A stretch of DNA of 64,000 bases from positions 806,001 through 870,000 of the forward strand of contig JBFWPN010000001.1 of the NCBI GenBank assembly GCA_050249955.1. The letters run 5' to 3'. Shown piece by piece: positions 30,818-39,470 of the stretch. A model generated the notes under the pieces. It was not told where the DNA came from and searched no databases. It worked only from the letters and a program-made list of their open reading frames with translations. Positions within the stretch are counted from its first letter, which is position 1. The number at the start of each line of letters is the position of its first letter. This DNA is from CAVVIG01 sp050249955. GTDB taxonomy: Bacteria > Acidobacteriota > Vicinamibacteria > Vicinamibacterales > CAVVIG01. The translations under genes and the position numbers were made by a program.

Positions 30818-32506
30818 ATGCGCCGAACCGTCACGCTGCTCGCCTGCCTCTCGCTGCTGATTCCTGCGGTCGTTCCGGTGCAGGCCGTCCGGCAACCGGT
30901 TCGCGCCAGGCAGGGCATGGTCGTCGCCATGGAGGCCCTGGCCACGGACGTAGGGGTCAGCGTGCTCCAGAAAGGGGGCAACGCCGTCGACGCGGCGGTC
31001 GCCGTGGGCTTCGCGCTCGCCGTGACCCACCCATTCGCGGGCAACATCGGCGGCGGCGGCTACATGCTCATCCGGCTGGCCGACGGACGCACCACGTTCA
31101 TCGACTTCCGCGAACAGGCGCCCGGCAGGTCGACCCGTGACATGTATCTCGACGCCCAGGGCAACCCGACGAAGGCGAGCATCGAAGGCTGGCGCTCGAG
31201 CGGGGTGCCAGGCACCGTGCGCGGCCTCGAACTGGCCAATACCAAGTACGGCACGCGCAGCTGGGCCGACAACCTGGCACCGGCGATCGAGCTGGCCACG
31301 CGCGGGTTTGCGGTGTCGTATCCGCTCGCAGAGGGGCTGAAGGGCTCGCGGAGCCTCGCGGCAGACCCGGAGTCGAAGCGCATCTTCCAGCGTGACGGAC
31401 GGTTCTTCGACGTAGGCGAGACCCTCGTGCAGCCCGAACTCGGACGCACGCTGCAGCGGATCGCCGCGAACGGCCCCGCCGAGTTCTACGAAGGCGAGAC
31501 CGCACGACGCTTCGCCGACGAAATGGCGCGACATGGGGGCCTGATTACCGTCGACGATCTCAGGAACTACAAGGCGGTCGAGCGGACGCCGCTGAAGGGC
31601 ACCTACAGGAACTACACGGTGATCACCGCCCCTCCCTCGAGTTCCGGCGGCATCGCGCTGCTCGAGATGCTCGGCATCCTGGAAGGCACGGGGTACGAGA
31701 AGGCCGGCGCCGGCTCCGCTGCCGCCATCCACTACATGGCCGAGGCGATGCGGCTCGCCTACGCCGATCGCAACGAGTACATCGGCGACCCCGACTTCGT
31801 GAAGGTGCCCATCGCCGGCCTGCTCGACAAGGCCTATCTCGCCCGCCTGCGAGCCACCATCGATCCGCTCGAGGCCACCCCGAGCGTTCGCGTCAAGCCG
31901 GGCCAGCCGGCCGGCGTCGAGAAGATGGAGACCACGCACTACTCGGTCGTCGACTCGAAGGGCAACGCCGTCGCGGTCACCTACACGCTCAACGGCGGCT
32001 ACGGCAACGGGATCACCGTGCCTGGGCTCGGCTTCCTGCTGAACAACGAGATGGACGACTTTTCCGCGAAGCCCGGCACGCCGAACATGTTCGGCCTCGT
32101 CCAGGGTGAACGGAACGCCATTGTCCCCGGCAAGCGTCCGCTCTCGTCGATGACGCCCACTATCCTCGAGAAGGACGGACGGCTCTTCATGACGGTGGGT
32201 GCACCCGGCGGCTCCCGCATCTCCACTGCCGTCCTGCAGGTCATCCTCAACGTGGTCGACTTCGGGATGACCATCCAGGACGCGATCGACGCACCCCGCG
32301 TGCATCACCAGTGGATGCCAGACCGCCTGTCGCTCGAGCGGGCGATCTCGCCCGACACGGTGGAGATCCTGAAGTCGCGCGGCTACGAGGTGGACTACAA
32401 CCCGGGCGTCGTCCTTGCGCAGACCGCCGCAATCGTCAGCGACGGTGGCTGGCTGCAGGGCGGCAGTGACGGACGGTCGGCGGCCGGCAAGGCCGCAGGG
32501 TACTAG
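30818..32506 (+). CDS. ggt: Gamma-glutamyltransferase
   Basis: A 562-residue periplasmic Ntn-hydrolase that transfers or hydrolyses the gamma-glutamyl group of glutathione and related peptides. The signal peptide ends near VPVQA. The large-subunit part has GGNAVDAAVAVGFALAVT, GNIGGGGYML and FREQAPG. The autocleavage site and nucleophile Thr372 are in METTHYSVVDSKGNAVAVTYT. GLGFLLNNEMDDFS and SSMTPTI with GAPGGSRIST complete the small subunit. It ends in a CTAG shared with the convergent gene, so the two stops overlap by 4 bp. Confidence 0.95.
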   Translation: MRRTVTLLACLSLLIPAVVPVQAVRQPVRARQGMVVAMEALATDVGVSVLQKGGNAVDAAVAVGFALAVTHPFAGNIGGGGYMLIRLADGRTTFIDFREQAPGRSTRDMYLDAQGNPTKASIEGWRSSGVPGTVRGLELANTKYGTRSWADNLAPAIELATRGFAVSYPLAEGLKGSRSLAADPESKRIFQRDGRFFDVGETLVQPELGRTLQRIAANGPAEFYEGETARRFADEMARHGGLITVDDLRNYKAVERTPLKGTYRNYTVITAPPSSSGGIALLEMLGILEGTGYEKAGAGSAAAIHYMAEAMRLAYADRNEYIGDPDFVKVPIAGLLDKAYLARLRATIDPLEATPSVRVKPGQPAGVEKMETTHYSVVDSKGNAVAVTYTLNGGYGNGITVPGLGFLLNNEMDDFSAKPGTPNMFGLVQGERNAIVPGKRPLSSMTPTILEKDGRLFMTVGAPGGSRISTAVLQVILNVVDFGMTIQDAIDAPRVHHQWMPDRLSLERAISPDTVEILKSRGYEVDYNPGVVLAQTAAIVSDGGWLQGGSDGRSAAGKAAGY

Positions 32507-34158
32507 TCGACCGGCTCCGTCGAACCCTGGAACCGAAGGTCCAGACGGACCTCACGTCCGCCCTCGAGGCGGACCGACACCCCATGCTCGCGCGCCCACG
32601 CCTGGAACTGCGGGTCCCATTCGGTACCCTCGGCCAGCGATTCGAGCAGCGCCGCCCGGTAGGTGCCCGGAGGCAGTCCCTGCACCCTGAACTGTCCCGC
32701 GCGCAACGGGCGGACAACGCGCACGAATCGGTCGGGAAGGACGCCTGCGGGAAGGCCCTCCGGTAGCAGCACCACCACGAACTCGCGACGGGCGGTCCCC
32801 TGCCCGTCGGTCACCGTGCCGACCAGGTCTGTGACCGTCTCCGTCACCACGATGCGCAGCACGCCCGGCTCGGCGGCATCGACCTGCGCGGCCCGATCGG
32901 TGACGTCACGTCCGTTCAGCGTCGCGGACACGATCGCCCACGCGGCCGACGATGGTCCAGCCAGTTCGAAGCGCACCGGCCCGAAGAGCCCACCCAGCGC
33001 AAAGCGACCGTCGCGACCGGTCCGTCCATCGGAGCCGCGCCCGGCAGCCCCCGAGGGAAGCCTGGCATCCAGCGACACCGCTGCGATGCTGAGCCCGGGA
33101 GGTAGGGGCGCCGAGCGCCCCTGGACGCCCACCATTCCGCTGATTGTGGCGCCAGCCGCCGTTGCCATCGACAGGCCCGTGATGTCGGCTTCGGCTCCCA
33201 CCGTCACGGTCATCGTCGCCACCTCACTGCCGCGTCCGGCGCCACGAGGGTCGACCCGTGCAATGAGCAGGTGCTCACCCGGCGGCACGCCCGCGAGCAC
33301 GAAGGAACCATCGGCGCGGCTCCGCGCACTCCGCCCCACCCTGTTGTCGTCCCCGGCCGCAGCACTGATCGTGACCTCGGCGCCAGCAGCTGGCCGACCG
33401 GCCGAATCGGACACGGTGCCGCTGACCGTCGACAGCCGGGCGGACATGAGGCTGAAGTGCGCCGTCGTCTCCTGCCCGAGCCCCACGCTGACCGTCGCCG
33501 CGTAAGCCGGCAGCATGACGCCCGGATAGTACGTGGTCGCGTGGCGCTCACCAGTCGCCTGCCCCGGTGTGCCCCGCTGCCGTGAGGTCATCTCGGCGCC
33601 TGCAGACGCACTGACGATGTAGTCCCCCGGCATGAGACCGAACAGCCGGAACTGTCCGAGATCGTCGGTCGAATCCGAGACCTCCGATGATTCGAGCACA
33701 CGGCTGCCGCCGGACCGGTAGACATAACGGGCGGCCGACACCGTGGCGTGCGGCACGGGGTCCCCCTGGTCGTCCGTGATGCGTCCGGCGATGACGCTGC
33801 CGCGGGCCAGCGGAAAGACCACATCCCTGGTCTGTCCGATCGCGAGATCCACGGGCGTGCCGGGTTCGAACGGTCGGCGCTGGCCGTACTCGAGCGTGAC
33901 GAAGCCGCCCTTCGACGCAGACAGTGCATAGTGCCCCGCAGGCAGGCCATCGAAGTCGAAGAGGCCCGCGGCATCGGTGCTGACCGAGCGGGCAATTGCC
34001 TGGCTCCGATCCGCGATCCGCACCTGTGCGAAGCGAACGGGCTGGCCCGTGTCGGCCGCCACCAGTCGCCCGCGCACCCGGGCACTGGACGGCTGGGCAT
34101 GAACCTGTACGGATCCGGTGACCAGCACGGACAGGAGGAGGAACGCGCGAAGAGTCAC
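32503..34158 (-). CDS. Secreted carboxypeptidase-regulatory-like (Ig-fold) repeat protein
   Basis: A 551-residue exported protein (signal peptide ending VQVHAQ) made of at least three carboxypeptidase-regulatory-like beta-sandwich repeats: VRGRLVAADTGQPVRFAQV, IAGRITDDQGDPVPHATV and VSGTVSDSAGRPAAGAEV. Each carries the usual GxxxFxGLPxGxYxLxA turn. Such modules are abundant in Acidobacteria and Bacteroidetes and mostly act as adhesion or structural domains; no catalytic domain is visible. The GTG start lies 6 nt after a GATCAT box and has no Shine-Dalgarno sequence. Pho-box-like repeats lie about 60 bp upstream. Confidence 0.88.
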   Translation of the reverse strand: MTLRAFLLLSVLVTGSVQVHAQPSSARVRGRLVAADTGQPVRFAQVRIADRSQAIARSVSTDAAGLFDFDGLPAGHYALSASKGGFVTLEYGQRRPFEPGTPVDLAIGQTRDVVFPLARGSVIAGRITDDQGDPVPHATVSAARYVYRSGGSRVLESSEVSDSTDDLGQFRLFGLMPGDYIVSASAGAEMTSRQRGTPGQATGERHATTYYPGVMLPAYAATVSVGLGQETTAHFSLMSARLSTVSGTVSDSAGRPAAGAEVTISAAAGDDNRVGRSARSRADGSFVLAGVPPGEHLLIARVDPRGAGRGSEVATMTVTVGAEADITGLSMATAAGATISGMVGVQGRSAPLPPGLSIAAVSLDARLPSGAAGRGSDGRTGRDGRFALGGLFGPVRFELAGPSSAAWAIVSATLNGRDVTDRAAQVDAAEPGVLRIVVTETVTDLVGTVTDGQGTARREFVVVLLPEGLPAGVLPDRFVRVVRPLRAGQFRVQGLPPGTYRAALLESLAEGTEWDPQFQAWAREHGVSVRLEGGREVRLDLRFQGSTEPVD

Positions 34159-34164
34159 CCAGCC

Positions 34165-34170
34165 ATGATC
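34165..34170 (-). promoter_or_regulatory. -10-like GATCAT, leaderless start of the regulatory-like protein
   Basis: GATCAT on the minus strand is followed by 6 nt and the GTG start at 34158. The hexamer resembles TATCAT, which occupies the same position before dctA-like and EEP-nuclease genes in this window. Confidence 0.45.
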
Positions 34171-34219
34171 GAGGGCTGCCGTCGGGTGTTCAACACGATT
34201 CCGCCGTGCTGGCGATCAT

Positions 34220-34247
34220 TTGACAGCGCGTTGACATGGTCCTGACA
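34220..34247. promoter_or_regulatory. Three TGACA/TGTCA half-sites at 11-bp period (Pho-box-like)
   Basis: tgaca occurs at 34221, 34232 and 34243, exactly 11 bp apart. Read on the minus strand this is TGTCA-N6 three times, the architecture bound by PhoB/OmpR-type response regulators. It lies between the divergent secreted-protein genes (minus start 34158, plus start 34337) and could control either. Confidence 0.5.
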
Positions 34248-34336
34248 TCCGGCGGCCGCGCGGGCAACAGACTGGTCGGGCATATGGCGGGCGCGCGTCG
34301 CCGCGTGCGTTCCGCCCCTCGCCAAGGAGTACGCAG

Positions 34337-34780
34337 ATGTTTCGAGTCAGGCACGCCCTTCTTTCCCTGATGTCCCTCGCCACGATGATGGCCCCCGCCA
34401 CCGTGGCGGCCGACGATACGCCACGCGATGTCAACTGCAGCGTGTGGGTCGAGTACCGGCTGAACACGAACACGCCGCAGCAGTACAACACCAGCTTCGC
34501 CCTTCCGGCGGGCACGACGTTCCACGATGACTTCGGGACGGCCGTCCGGTTCAAGGAGTTCAACGCCAGCTCCCGGCTCGACGGCGACGGCAACACGGTC
34601 GTGGACTTCGACTACTACAACGAAGTGAACGCCTTCGACGCCGTCGACTTCAGCTCGAGCCTGACGCTGTGGGCGGAGAAGGGGACGCAGGTCGACGGTC
34701 GGCAGTCGTTCTACAGCTCGCGCGCCGGCGGCACACACCGGACGAACTGGGTGGTGTTCTGCGTGCGGGACGGGAAGTAA
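34337..34780 (+). CDS. Secreted protein of unknown function, 147 aa
   Basis: Not recognised. The signal peptide (to about residue 24, APATVAA) is followed by a compact beta-rich domain rich in aromatic and acidic residues (DVNCSVWVEYRLNTN; VVDFDYYNEVNAFDAVDF; HRTNWVVFCVRDG). Two cysteines, near the start and end of the mature protein, could form one disulfide. A strong AAGGAG Shine-Dalgarno sequence precedes the ATG, unlike most genes here. It is divergent from the regulatory-like protein and may share the Pho-box-like region. Confidence 0.8.
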   Translation: MFRVRHALLSLMSLATMMAPATVAADDTPRDVNCSVWVEYRLNTNTPQQYNTSFALPAGTTFHDDFGTAVRFKEFNASSRLDGDGNTVVDFDYYNEVNAFDAVDFSSSLTLWAEKGTQVDGRQSFYSSRAGGTHRTNWVVFCVRDGK

Positions 34781-34786
34781 CGCGCG

Positions 34787-35218
34787 TCAGCGGCCGGTGC
34801 GGGCCATGGCCTGCACCGCCGTGCCACCACCGATGATCGCGAACGGGACCTGCAGCGCCACGCTCGCCAGCAGGAACCAGGTGGGGAACGTGCCGGCGAG
34901 GCCCATGGCGTTGATCACGTTCACTACCAGCAGCAGCCCACCGAGCGCCAGCGCATAGCGGATACGCGGCTGGCCGGCCGGGGCGAGCCTGGCGGCCATG
35001 TGGCTGCCCGCAATCGCGATCGCGCCGCGATAGGCGAGCACGAACAGCAGCGTGCCGACAGAGTGCGCCGCGGCCTGCGTCGGCAGCAGGCCGCGAACGG
35101 CCAGCCAGTTGTCGGTGACCACGGTCAGCAGCACGGTGATGGCGCCACCGGCAACCACAGGCAGGATGTGCCGGATCAGCGCGGGCTGCGCCTCGGGAGT
35201 GGGTGTCGACTCAGTCAT
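34787..35218 (-). CDS. Four-helix inner-membrane protein (hypothetical)
   Basis: A 143-residue protein with four hydrophobic helices (about 15-33, 50-70, 85-104, 110-130) and a short polar N-terminus MTESTPTPEAQP. No conserved motif or family is recognised. The gene overlaps the SpoIIAA-like gene by 8 bp and ends 6 bp from the convergent secreted-protein gene. Context suggests it is made with the amidase and SpoIIAA-like proteins, but no functional link can be read. Confidence 0.75.
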   Translation of the reverse strand: MTESTPTPEAQPALIRHILPVVAGGAITVLLTVVTDNWLAVRGLLPTQAAAHSVGTLLFVLAYRGAIAIAGSHMAARLAPAGQPRIRYALALGGLLLVVNVINAMGLAGTFPTWFLLASVALQVPFAIIGGGTAVQAMARTGR

Positions 35219-35597
35219 GGAGAAGCTGGGTGCGCAGCCACGTGCGGGCGTCGGCTTCCCTGGTGAAGCACTCGACGCGGTGGCCGCGATCGCCGGCCAG
35301 CGACATCATGCTGGCAGGCAACACCTGCGGCGGCGCGGACACGACGATGGCCACAGGACCATCGACCAGCTGGGTCAGCGCGGTCAGCAGCCCGGACATC
35401 CTGATCACGTCGAGCCCCGCCGGCGGAAGCGCCTCCGGAGCCACGAGGATCAGCACGCCGAAACCCTCGCACAGCCGCGGGTCGCCGGCGAGTTCATCAA
35501 TGGACGATCGCGCTGCGCCAACGGCGGGGGCGGCCGAGCCGGTGATCACGATGAGTCGTGCGTCCTGCTCGATGCGGTGTTCGAGGACGGCGTGCAT
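35211..35597 (-). CDS. STAS/SpoIIAA-like protein
   Basis: A 128-residue soluble alpha/beta protein. The N-terminal strand RLIVITGSAAPAVGAARSSIDEL, a central VLILVAPEALPPAGLDVIRMSGLLTAL and the C-terminal VECFTREADARTWLRTQL resemble the SpoIIAA-like/STAS superfamily used in regulation and lipid binding. No phosphorylatable Ser can be placed with certainty. The ATG at 35597 follows AGGAC; it lies 5 bp after the amidase stop and overlaps the next gene by 8 bp. Confidence 0.6.
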   Translation of the reverse strand: MHAVLEHRIEQDARLIVITGSAAPAVGAARSSIDELAGDPRLCEGFGVLILVAPEALPPAGLDVIRMSGLLTALTQLVDGPVAIVVSAPPQVLPASMMSLAGDRGHRVECFTREADARTWLRTQLLHD

Positions 35598-35602
35598 CAG
35601 TC

Positions 35603-37039
35603 CTATTCCACCACAGGCGGCTGTGGAAGGCACGCCGGCGGCACGCGCCCCACGCCGGATACGGCTTCGAAGGCTCGTGCAAACCGCAGCAGGTCGAGAT
35701 CGGCGCCCCAGCGCCCGACAAGCTGAATCCCGACGGGCAGTCCATCTGCCGTGAAGCCGGCAGGCACCGACATGGCCGGGACCTGCAGCACGCTGAACCA
35801 GTAGGTCGAGCGCATCCAGGCGATGTAGTGCTCCATCTCCGTGCCGTCCACCTCACGCGGCCACGTCCATGTCGCATCGAAGGGGGGTACCTGACTCGTC
35901 GCGCACGCGATGACGTCGTAGCGATCCTGGAACGCGCGGAAGCGTTCGATCAGATCGGCCTGGCGGGCGAGCGCCAGGGCCGCTTCCGACGCGGTGACCC
36001 GCCGGCCCCGCTCGATCTGCCAGATGGCCTCTGGCTTCATCAGGTCGCGATGCCGGTCCAGCAGCGGCCCAAGCGTGTGCGCCGACATCCACGAGCGGAC
36101 GGTGAGGAAGACGTCGTCCGCCTCCAGGAGTTCGGGCGCCACGTCGTCCAGCCGGCAGCCGAGCCCCTCGAGTGTGCGCCGCTGCGTCTCGATCACCGTC
36201 CGCACACGCGGGTCGAGCGGCAGCCCACCCAGGTCGGGGCACCAGGCCACGCGGACCCCGTCCGCGGCCGGCTCCACCGGACGCGCGAACCCCTCCGGAT
36301 CTGATGGCCATGTGCGCGGGTCGCGCGCGTCACGGCCGGCGATGGCCGACAGCATGAACGCCGCGTCGTCGACCGACCGCGCGATCGGCCCCTTGGTCAG
36401 GAAGTCGATGAGCGGGAACGGCACCGGTGCGTTGGGCACGAGTCCGGCCGAGGGGCGGATGGCGACCACGTTGTTGAAGCTCGCCGGGTTGCGCAGGGAC
36501 CCGCCCAGGTCGCTCCCGTCGGCCAGTGGCAGCAGGCCGGCCGCCACGGCCGCGGCCGCCCCACCGCTCGAGCCGCCGGCGCTCTTCGTCGTGTCGTAGG
36601 GGTTCACGGTCGTCCCGTAGACGCGGTTGTAGGTGTGCGACCCCATCGTGAACTCGGAGATGTTCGTCTTGCCGATCGGGATCACGCCTGCGCGGCGGAG
36701 GCGCTCGACCAGGACGGAGTCGGTCTTCGGCATGTCGTGCTCGAAGATGAGCGACCCGCGCGTGAACGGAAAGCCGACCGCGGGTTCCGCATCCTTGAAG
36801 GCGATGGGCAGGCCGTGGAGCGGACCTACGGGACCACCGGCTGCGAGCAGGCGGTCGGCGTCGTCCGCAAGGTGCAGGCATGCCTCGGTGGGAAGCCGGG
36901 CGACAATCGCGTTCAACGTGGGATTGAGGCGCTCGATCCGCGAGAGGAACGCCAGCATCACCTCGCGCGCCGACACCTGCCGCTGCCGGATCAGGCGCGC
37001 CAGTTCGCGAGCCGCCGTGAAGCAGAGGTCAGTGCTCAC
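35603..37039 (-). CDS. Amidase (amidase-signature family)
   Basis: A 478-residue amidase-signature hydrolase that splits amide bonds with a Ser-cis-Ser-Lys triad. The Lys is in PIAFKDAEP. The Gly/Ser-rich signature SAGGSSGGAAAAVAAG with downstream GSDLGGSLRNPAS carries the two serines. VPAMSVPAGFTADGLPVGIQLVG is the usual C-terminal segment. It has no signal peptide, so it is cytoplasmic; the substrate is unknown, and GatA is unlikely since no gatC/gatB adjoins. The GTG start is used. It leads an operon with the SpoIIAA-like and membrane proteins. Confidence 0.92.
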   Translation of the reverse strand: MSTDLCFTAARELARLIRQRQVSAREVMLAFLSRIERLNPTLNAIVARLPTEACLHLADDADRLLAAGGPVGPLHGLPIAFKDAEPAVGFPFTRGSLIFEHDMPKTDSVLVERLRRAGVIPIGKTNISEFTMGSHTYNRVYGTTVNPYDTTKSAGGSSGGAAAAVAAGLLPLADGSDLGGSLRNPASFNNVVAIRPSAGLVPNAPVPFPLIDFLTKGPIARSVDDAAFMLSAIAGRDARDPRTWPSDPEGFARPVEPAADGVRVAWCPDLGGLPLDPRVRTVIETQRRTLEGLGCRLDDVAPELLEADDVFLTVRSWMSAHTLGPLLDRHRDLMKPEAIWQIERGRRVTASEAALALARQADLIERFRAFQDRYDVIACATSQVPPFDATWTWPREVDGTEMEHYIAWMRSTYWFSVLQVPAMSVPAGFTADGLPVGIQLVGRWGADLDLLRFARAFEAVSGVGRVPPACLPQPPVVE

Positions 37040-37074
37040 GATACGGACGCATGGTTCGATTCACGACGCGAGGG

Positions 37075-38394
37075 TTACGCGCGATCGGCAGCAGCCACCG
37101 CATCGTCGGGCAGGTCGACCGGGTCGGGCGCAGCCGGTCGTTCGCCATTGAGGATGGCGTTCGCCCGCGCCAGGTCGAGCGCGCCGTCCCACTTCGCCAC
37201 CACCATCGTCGCCACCGCGTTGCCGATCAGGTTCGTGATGGCGCGCGCCTCGGACATGAAGCGGTCCACTCCGAGCAGCAGTGTGAGACCGGCCACGGGG
37301 ATCGTGGGGAAGGCCGCGAGGGTGGCTGCGAGGGTGACGAAGCCGCTGCCGGTGACTGCGGCAGCCCCTTTCGACGTGAGCAGCAGCACGCCGAGGATGC
37401 CCAGTTCCTGCGACAGCGAGAGGTCCACGCCGCTCGCCTGTGCCACGAAGATGGCCGCCATGGTCATGTAGATCGACGTGCCGTCCAGGTTGAAGGAGTA
37501 GCCGGTGGGCACGACCAGCCCCACCACCGGCTTCGCGCAGCCCAGGTGCTCCATCTTCGCCATGATCCGCGGCAGGGCCGACTCGGATGAGGAGGTGCCG
37601 AGCACGATGAGGATTTCCTCGGCGATGTACCGCAGGAACCGGATCAGGCTGAAGCCGGTGGCGCGGGCAATCAGGCCAAGGACCACGAAGATGAAGAAGG
37701 CGCAGGTGAGGTAGACGCCGGCCATCAGCTTGCCGAGTGCGACCAGCGATCCCAACCCGTAGCGACCAACCGTGAAGGCCATGGCACCGAAGGCGCCGAT
37801 GGGGGCGAGGCGCATGATGAGCGCGATGACGTCGAACAGCGCCGCCGAGAGCATCTCGATCAGCTCGACCAGGCGGTGCACCCGCGTGCCGAGCCGCAGC
37901 AGCGCGAGCCCGAAGAGGACCGAGAAGAACAGCACCTGCAGCACTTCGCCTCGCGCGAATCCGCCAACGATCGTGTCGGGGATCACGTTCAGCACGAAGT
38001 CCACCGTGCTCAGGTGTTCGGAGGCGGTGGTGTAGGCCTTCACCGAGTTCAGGTCGGCGCTGGCCGGATCGAACCCGAGCCCGGCCCCGGGCCTGAGGAT
38101 TGTGACCACCACCAGCCCGATGATCAGCGCGAGCGTGGACACCGCCTCGAAGTAGACGAGTGCGCGCAGGCCGATCCGGCCCACGTCCCTCATCTCGCCC
38201 ATGTGCGCGATGCCGGCGACGACCGTGGTGAACACGATCGGGGCAATCATCATCTTCACGAGCTTGATGAAGCCGTCGCCGAGCGGCTTCATCGCGGCCC
38301 CTCGCTCGGGGGCGACCGCGCCGAGCACGACGCCGATCGCGATGGCGACCAGGACCTGGAAGTACAGATTCGTGTAGATCGGCCTCTTCGGCAT
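37075..38394 (-). CDS. Dicarboxylate/amino acid:cation symporter (DAACS, GltP/DctA type)
   Basis: A 439-residue inner-membrane symporter that takes up C4-dicarboxylates or acidic amino acids with protons or sodium. Hallmarks are the serine-rich hairpin GTSSSESALPRIM, the VPTGYSFNLDGTSIYM motif in helix 7, and the substrate-binding DRFMSEARAITNLIGNAVATMVVAKW near the C-terminus. The ATG at 38394 is preceded by TATCAT and 6 nt, predicting a leaderless mRNA. It is divergent from the YheT-like hydrolase, with overlapping -10 boxes. Confidence 0.93.
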   Translation of the reverse strand: MPKRPIYTNLYFQVLVAIAIGVVLGAVAPERGAAMKPLGDGFIKLVKMMIAPIVFTTVVAGIAHMGEMRDVGRIGLRALVYFEAVSTLALIIGLVVVTILRPGAGLGFDPASADLNSVKAYTTASEHLSTVDFVLNVIPDTIVGGFARGEVLQVLFFSVLFGLALLRLGTRVHRLVELIEMLSAALFDVIALIMRLAPIGAFGAMAFTVGRYGLGSLVALGKLMAGVYLTCAFFIFVVLGLIARATGFSLIRFLRYIAEEILIVLGTSSSESALPRIMAKMEHLGCAKPVVGLVVPTGYSFNLDGTSIYMTMAAIFVAQASGVDLSLSQELGILGVLLLTSKGAAAVTGSGFVTLAATLAAFPTIPVAGLTLLLGVDRFMSEARAITNLIGNAVATMVVAKWDGALDLARANAILNGERPAAPDPVDLPDDAVAAADRA

Positions 38395-38399
38395 GCGGG

Positions 38400-38406
38400 A
38401 ATGATA
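38400..38406. promoter_or_regulatory. Palindromic bidirectional -10 (AATGATA/TATCATT)
   Basis: Minus strand TATCAT (38406-38401) ends 6 nt before the symporter ATG at 38394. Plus strand AATGAT (38400-38405) ends 6 nt before the hydrolase ATG at 38412. The two predicted leaderless transcripts would start 18 bp apart on opposite strands. Confidence 0.6.
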
Positions 38407-38411
38407 GCGGT

Positions 38412-39470
38412 ATGATCGACCTGATGGACGAGTTTGTTCCGAGGCCGGCGCTGCGAGGCGGGCACCGGATGACGCTGTTCGGGTGGGGACGCCCGCGCAG
38501 GTTCCCAAGGCTGCCGCCGCCGACCGAGCGCGTGTTCGCCATCGGTCCGCAGACGCGGGTGGTCGCGCATTGCCACTGGCAGCCGAACGCCAAGGACCGA
38601 CCCACCATCCTCGCCCTGCACGGCCTGAACGGCTCGAGCGACTCGCACTACATGCGCGGCATCGCGGAGAAGGCCTGGACGCGCGGGATGAACGTGGTCC
38701 GGCTGAACCAGCGGAACTGCGGCAACACCGAGCACCTCTCGGCCGGGCTGTTCCACTCGGGCCTCACCGAGGACGCACGGCACGTCGTCGACGAACTGTC
38801 GACCGTGGATGGGCTCGGGGCGATCGCCGTGGCCGGGTACTCGCTCGGCGGCAACCTCGCGCTCAAGCTCGCGGGCGAGTACGGCGAGCAGCCGCCGGCG
38901 GCGCTGCTGGGCGTGGCGGCCATCTCCCCCATCATCGAGATCGGCGAGTGCACGCGCGCCCTCGAGCGCCCGCAGAACTTCGCGTACGAGTGGAACTTCG
39001 TGCGCGAGCTGAAGAAGCGGATGCTGCGGAAGGAGCGGCACTGGCCTGGGCTGTTCGACCTCACGCGCCTGCACGCCATCCGGACCGTGCGCGAGTTCGA
39101 CAACGTGTTCACCGCGCCGCACTTCGGGTTCGCCGACGCCGAGGACTACTACTACCGCTGCAGCGCCATGCGGATTGCCGACCGCATCGCCGTGCCGGCG
39201 CTCGTGATCACGGCGGAGGACGACCCCTTCGTGCCTCCGGGTCCGTTCCGCAGCCCCGTGCTCCACGCCAACCCGCACCTCGACGTGCGCATCACGAAGC
39301 ACGGCGGCCACTGCGGGTTCATCGGTCCGGCGTCTGGCGACGATGATGGGTACTGGGCAGAGACGCAGATCGTGCGCTTCGCGCTCGCCCAGGACGCGAG
39401 GAAGCGGGAGCTCAGAACTCAGAGGTCGGAAGTGAGATCCGAACTTCCAGTTCTGAGTGCCGACTCCTGA
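38412..39470 (+). CDS. YheT-like alpha/beta hydrolase
   Basis: A 352-residue alpha/beta hydrolase of the YheT/ABHD1-3 branch. Visible are LALHGLNGSSDSHYMRG (oxyanion region), VRLNQRNCGNTE, the nucleophile elbow GYSLGGNLALKLAGE, the acid in ITAEDDPFVP and the His in KHGGHCGFIG. Substrates of the family are esters or lipids. The last ~20 residues (ELRTQRSEVRSELPVLSADS) come from an intergenic heptad repeat, so the protein has an acquired tail. Its 3' end overlaps the convergent DUF72 gene by 52 bp inside that repeat. Confidence 0.88.
   Translation: MIDLMDEFVPRPALRGGHRMTLFGWGRPRRFPRLPPPTERVFAIGPQTRVVAHCHWQPNAKDRPTILALHGLNGSSDSHYMRGIAEKAWTRGMNVVRLNQRNCGNTEHLSAGLFHSGLTEDARHVVDELSTVDGLGAIAVAGYSLGGNLALKLAGEYGEQPPAALLGVAAISPIIEIGECTRALERPQNFAYEWNFVRELKKRMLRKERHWPGLFDLTRLHAIRTVREFDNVFTAPHFGFADAEDYYYRCSAMRIADRIAVPALVITAEDDPFVPPGPFRSPVLHANPHLDVRITKHGGHCGFIGPASGDDDGYWAETQIVRFALAQDARKRELRTQRSEVRSELPVLSADS

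Noticed and set aside
35603..37039. GatA subunit of the tRNA-dependent amidotransferase
   Set aside because: The amidase-signature family fits, but no gatB/gatC genes are present and the neighbours are unrelated, so a general amidase is the safer call.
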